From NCBI RefSeq assembly GCF_000684975.1, contig NZ_BAXZ01000022.1, positions 66,866 to 130,865 on the forward strand: DNA of 64,000 bases. Direction: 5' to 3'. The position numbers and the translations under genes were made by a program. The notes below the pieces were generated by a model. It ran no database searches. It was not told the origin of the DNA and saw nothing but the letters and a program-made list of their open reading frames with translations. This DNA comes from Paraburkholderia acidipaludis NBRC 101816 (GTDB lineage: Bacteria > Pseudomonadota > Gammaproteobacteria > Burkholderiales > Burkholderiaceae). Below are positions 61,145 through 64,000 of this stretch, piece by piece (within the stretch, counting starts at the first letter, position 1; the number at the start of each line of letters is the position of its first letter).

Positions 61145-62449
61145 TCAAAGCATCTCCATCACCCGGTGATACATCATCCCGATCTCCAGCGCTGGCCTTC
61201 GCCACGCCGGCCCACCGGGGAAGCGCGCATGCCGCAGCTTCGCAAACAGATCGAACGAACTCCGCTCACCCGCGATAGCCTGCGCGACCACGCGTCCCGC
61301 GATGCCGGTCAGCGCGACACCATGCCCTGAAAACCCCTGCACGTAGTAGTAGTTCGAGTCGATAGCCCCAAAATCGGGCGCCCGATTGCGAGTCACGTCC
61401 ACGAACCCACCCCACGCATACTCCACGCGCGTGCCTTCCAGCTGCGGAAACACGTCGGTCATGCGCTTGCTCATCGCTTCGGTCAACTGAGCAGGCGCGG
61501 CGCCCGTCGAATCGGCGCGGCCGCCGAACAGCATGCGGTCGTCGGCGGAAACGCGAAAGTAGTCGAGGAAGAAGTTGTTGTCGCACACTGCCGCGCGCTG
61601 GGCGATCAGCGCATCGGCGCGTTCGCGGCCCAGCGGTTCCGTGGCGATGATGTACGAGGCGATCGGTGCGATGCGCGCGGCGACGGATGCAGGCAGCACG
61701 CCCCCCGGCACGGCATTGCAGCACGACACGACGAAGCGGCAATGCACTTCGCCGCGCGGCGTCTTCACCACCGGCCGCGCGCCACGCACCACTTCCTCGG
61801 CGCGCGTGTGCGCGAACAATTGCGCACCTTCGCGCCGCGCCGCGGCGGCGAGGCCGAGGCAGTACTTGAGCGGATGCAGGTGGCCGGAGAACGGATCGTA
61901 CACACCCGCCAGATAGCGTTGCGACGCCACGCGCGCACGCGTGGCGTCGGCGTCGAGCCATTCCAGCCGGTCATAGCCCCAGCGCAAGCGCGCGGCATCC
62001 ATCCATGCACGCAGGTCGGGAATGCGTTTGGGCTTCGTCGCGACGGTCAAATAGCCTGCCGTGAAGTCGCAATCGATGCCGTAGCGTTCGATGCGCTCGC
62101 GCACGAGCCCCACGCCTTCGATGGAGAGCGCCCACGCGGCGCGCACGCCTTGCGGGCCAAGCTGTTTTTCGAGCACTTCGTCTTTGGCGAAGCCCACGAG
62201 CGTCTGGCCGCCGTTGCGTCCCGAGGCGCCCCAGCCGGGCCGGTGCGCGTCGAGCACGATGACCGAGAGGCCGCGCGCTCGGCACTCGAGCGCAACGGAC
62301 AAGCCGGCGAAGCCGGCGCCGATCACGCACACGTCGGCTTCGTGCACGCCTTCCAGCACGGGGTCGTCCGCGGCGGGGCGCGTGGCCGTGGCTTCGTAGT
62401 ACGAGTGGCGGGCGAGTGCGTCCGCCTGGGCGTCGAGCTTTGCGGTCAT
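61145..62449 (-). CDS. FAD-dependent amine oxidoreductase (PuuB-like), second tandem copy
   Basis: A 434-residue flavoprotein of the DAO fold: FAD motif VCVIGAGFAGLSVALECR at about residue 40, SGRNGGQTLVGF, and the C-terminal QGFSGHGVALTGIAGRVVAQ. Closest known relative is PuuB, gamma-glutamylputrescine oxidase of putrescine breakdown. Its start codon shares one base with the stop of the upstream copy (TGATG), so both are made from one transcript. The two copies differ in sequence enough for separate substrates. Substrate is inferred only. Confidence 0.87.
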   Translation of the reverse strand: MTAKLDAQADALARHSYYEATATRPAADDPVLEGVHEADVCVIGAGFAGLSVALECRARGLSVIVLDAHRPGWGASGRNGGQTLVGFAKDEVLEKQLGPQGVRAAWALSIEGVGLVRERIERYGIDCDFTAGYLTVATKPKRIPDLRAWMDAARLRWGYDRLEWLDADATRARVASQRYLAGVYDPFSGHLHPLKYCLGLAAAARREGAQLFAHTRAEEVVRGARPVVKTPRGEVHCRFVVSCCNAVPGGVLPASVAARIAPIASYIIATEPLGRERADALIAQRAAVCDNNFFLDYFRVSADDRMLFGGRADSTGAAPAQLTEAMSKRMTDVFPQLEGTRVEYAWGGFVDVTRNRAPDFGAIDSNYYYVQGFSGHGVALTGIAGRVVAQAIAGERSSFDLFAKLRHARFPGGPAWRRPALEIGMMYHRVMEML

Positions 62450-63741
62450 CAGAGCAGATCCTTCATTCGATACCATGCCATCGCGAGTACGAGGGCGGGG
62501 GTTCGCAGTGTAGCGCCGCCGGGGAAATCGCGGTGGCGGATCTTGCCGAACAGGTCGAAGCGCGCGGCCTGGCCGTCGATCGCTTCGGCAATCAGCTTGC
62601 CGGCAAGGCCGGTCGTGTTGACGCCGTGCCCCGAGAAGCCCTGCGCGAAATACACCGTGGGCTTCAGGCGTCCGAAATGTGGCGCGCGGTTCATCGTGAT
62701 GTCCACGAAGCCGCCCCACGCGTAATCGACCTTCACGTCGGCGAGTTGCGGGAAGGTCTTGAGCATGTCGCGGCGCATCGCTTCGGCCAGGTTGCGTGGC
62801 GCGAAGGTCGAGTAGCTCACCTTGCCGCCCCACAGGAGCCGCGTATCGGGCGCCGGCCGGAAGTAGTCCAGCACGAAGCGGCTGTCGCATACGGCCGTTT
62901 GCGCCGGCATTAGCGCGGCCATGCGTTCCTTGCCGAGCGGGGAGGTGGCGATCACATACGTGCCTACCGGCATGATCTTGCGCGCGAGTTCGGGCGCGAG
63001 CGCGCCGAGGTGGGTATTGCAGGCGAGCACGACGAACTTCGCACGCACCTTGCCGCGCGCGGTTTCGACGACATGTCCGCCGTTTTCGTCGCGAATGCGC
63101 GTGACGGCACTGTCCTCGTAGATGCTTGCGCCGGCTTCCACGGCTGCCCGCGCGAGGCCCAGCGTGTAGTTGAGGGGATGCAGGTGGCCGCTATCGGGAT
63201 CGTAGAGACCACCGGGATAACGTGAGGACTGCACATATTGGCTCGCGCCGCCCGCGTCCACGTAGCGGAACCGGTCGTAGCCGAAGCGCGTCGCGGCTTC
63301 GTCGCGCCAGCGCTTGAGTGCATCGACGTCGCGTGCCTTGTTCGCGGCCGTGAAGTAGCCGGGCGTCAGCGCGCAGTCGATATTGTGCTTCGCGACGCGC
63401 GATTTCACGATGTCGAGCGTTTCGAGGCCCATGTCCCAGACTTGCTTGAGCTCGCCATCGGACATGAAGGGCTTGAACGTGTCGATGTCGCACGCGAAGC
63501 CGCCAATCAGCTGTCCGCCGTTGCGTCCGCTCGCGGCCCATCCGACCTTCGACGCCTCGACGATAGCGACCTTGTGGCCACGTTCGGCGAGATTGAGCGC
63601 CGCCGAAATTCCGGTGAGGCCGGCGCCGATCACGCACACGTCGGCGTCGATCGTGCCTTCCAGAACCGGATGGCGGGGGGTGTCGTTGGCGGTGGCGGCG
63701 TAATAAGACGGGGCGTGAGGCTGATTGGCGAATTTGAGCAT
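62449..63741 (-). CDS. FAD-dependent amine oxidoreductase (PuuB-like), first tandem copy
   Basis: A 430-residue flavoprotein closely similar to the next gene: FAD motif VCVIGAGLTGISAALNLAER, SGRNGGQLIGGF, GHLHPLNYTLGLARAA, and QGFSGHGVNTTGLAGKLIAE. PuuB-type enzymes oxidise gamma-glutamylputrescine with O2. ATG 63741 gives the family N-terminus MLKFANQPHAPSYYA. It is first in a two-gene operon; no puuA, puuC or puuD lies in the window, so the rest of the pathway may be outside to the right. Confidence 0.88.
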   Translation of the reverse strand: MLKFANQPHAPSYYAATANDTPRHPVLEGTIDADVCVIGAGLTGISAALNLAERGHKVAIVEASKVGWAASGRNGGQLIGGFACDIDTFKPFMSDGELKQVWDMGLETLDIVKSRVAKHNIDCALTPGYFTAANKARDVDALKRWRDEAATRFGYDRFRYVDAGGASQYVQSSRYPGGLYDPDSGHLHPLNYTLGLARAAVEAGASIYEDSAVTRIRDENGGHVVETARGKVRAKFVVLACNTHLGALAPELARKIMPVGTYVIATSPLGKERMAALMPAQTAVCDSRFVLDYFRPAPDTRLLWGGKVSYSTFAPRNLAEAMRRDMLKTFPQLADVKVDYAWGGFVDITMNRAPHFGRLKPTVYFAQGFSGHGVNTTGLAGKLIAEAIDGQAARFDLFGKIRHRDFPGGATLRTPALVLAMAWYRMKDLL

Positions 63742-63764
63742 AAAGTTGTGCTTGCAAGTAAAAA

Positions 63765-63794
63765 GCGGACGGCGCCGCACAGGCCGCCGTCCGC
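63765..63794 (-). terminator. Terminator of the DUF3138 gene
   Basis: GCGGACGGCG (63765-63774) and CGCCGTCCGC (63785-63794) form a perfect 10-bp stem with a 10-nt loop, 11 bp after the DUF3138 stop, followed on the minus strand by TTTT. It ends the porin-like gene before the PuuB genes. Confidence 0.7.
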
Positions 63795-63804
63795 CGCACT
63801 CTCG

Positions 63805-64000
63805 TCAGAACGAGTAAATGAACTGGGCGCCGAGCAGGTCGTTGTTCCTGCTGTAGGAGCCGTCGCTGCGCAGGAACACCTGCTGCGTGGCCCAGTCGTG
63901 GCGGTATTCCACCTTGACCGTGATCTGCTGGGTCGGATAGAACAGCAGGTCCAGCGTCACGTCCTGGCGGGTTGCGCCCTTGCAGTCGAAGCCCAGGCCC
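63805..64000 (-). CDS. DUF3138 porin-like outer-membrane protein (3' end only)
   Basis: Only the last 64 residues are in the window; the gene continues past 64000. The readable end alternates polar and aromatic residues as in outer-membrane beta strands (TQQITVKVEYRHDWATQQVF) and closes with QFIYSF, a terminal phenylalanine typical of outer-membrane proteins. The pattern fits DUF3138 proteins, which I recall beside amine-oxidoreductase genes in Burkholderia. A role in polyamine or amine uptake is inference. Confidence 0.7.
   Translation of the reverse strand, partial: GLGFDCKGATRQDVTLDLLFYPTQQITVKVEYRHDWATQQVFLRSDGSYSRNNDLLGAQFIYSF

Overview
The window is GC-rich DNA from a member of the Burkholderiaceae, most likely Paraburkholderia or Caballeronia. 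This rests on gene content and codon use: hpnA/B/C/H hopanoid genes with ispH, a 3-hydroxybenzoate/gentisate cluster, MocR and Rrf2 regulators, a DUF3138 outer-membrane protein, and many small lipoproteins typical of that family. No rRNA, tRNA, CRISPR array, prophage or intact insertion sequence was seen. About 68 protein genes can be supported. Most other long open frames are shadows of these genes.

Layout. 0.1-7.6 kb: two AraC regulators, a threonine-aldolase-like PLP enzyme, and a minus-strand operon in which a sigma54 activator with an unusual C-terminal helical-repeat half is translationally coupled to a DUF917 protein and an Asp/Glu(hydantoin) racemase. 7.6-8.1 kb: a gene-free stretch with a good candidate small RNA. 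8.1-14.5 kb: a LysR regulator divergent from a complete 3-hydroxybenzoate -> gentisate -> maleylpyruvate -> fumarylpyruvate pathway with its transporter. 14.5-23.9 kb: an accessory-looking stretch with GNAT proteins, tiny unknown genes, a lower-GC pair of unknown genes, a LysR/MFS pair, an Rrf2/thioredoxin-reductase-like pair with a clear operator, and a truncated GFA gene. A 20-bp repeat (19/20 identical) flanks 17.9-21.1 kb.

23.9-30.1 kb: hopanoid genes (hpnH, ispH on one strand; hpnC, hpnB on the other; hpnA further on). 30.3-38.2 kb: acylphosphatase, EgtD-like methyltransferase, RarD, Mpo1/DUF962-like protein, Crp/Fnr regulator, HAD phosphatase coupled to a dienelactone hydrolase-SnoaL fusion, a secreted nuclease and small unknown genes. 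38.6-41.1 kb: rubrerythrin, a GlpC/HdrD-like Fe-S protein and DUF3501, a compact redox cassette. 41.2-44.2 kb: GNAT, MocR-type regulator, aldo/keto reductase.

44.5-61.1 kb is the least explained region. It has an orphan FlhC without FlhD and an orphan FlgH without other flagellar genes. Between and beside them lie a Tat-exported lipoprotein of the tyrosine phosphatase family that has lost its catalytic Cys and Arg, a two-component system, an LprI-like protein, a lone OmpR-type regulator, several exported proteins, and a tightly overlapping operon built around a 973-residue Sel1-repeat protein. Directly after that operon is an inverted pair of perfect DnaA boxes. 61.1-64 kb holds a tandem pair of PuuB-like FAD amine oxidoreductases and the end of a DUF3138 porin-like gene that runs off the window.
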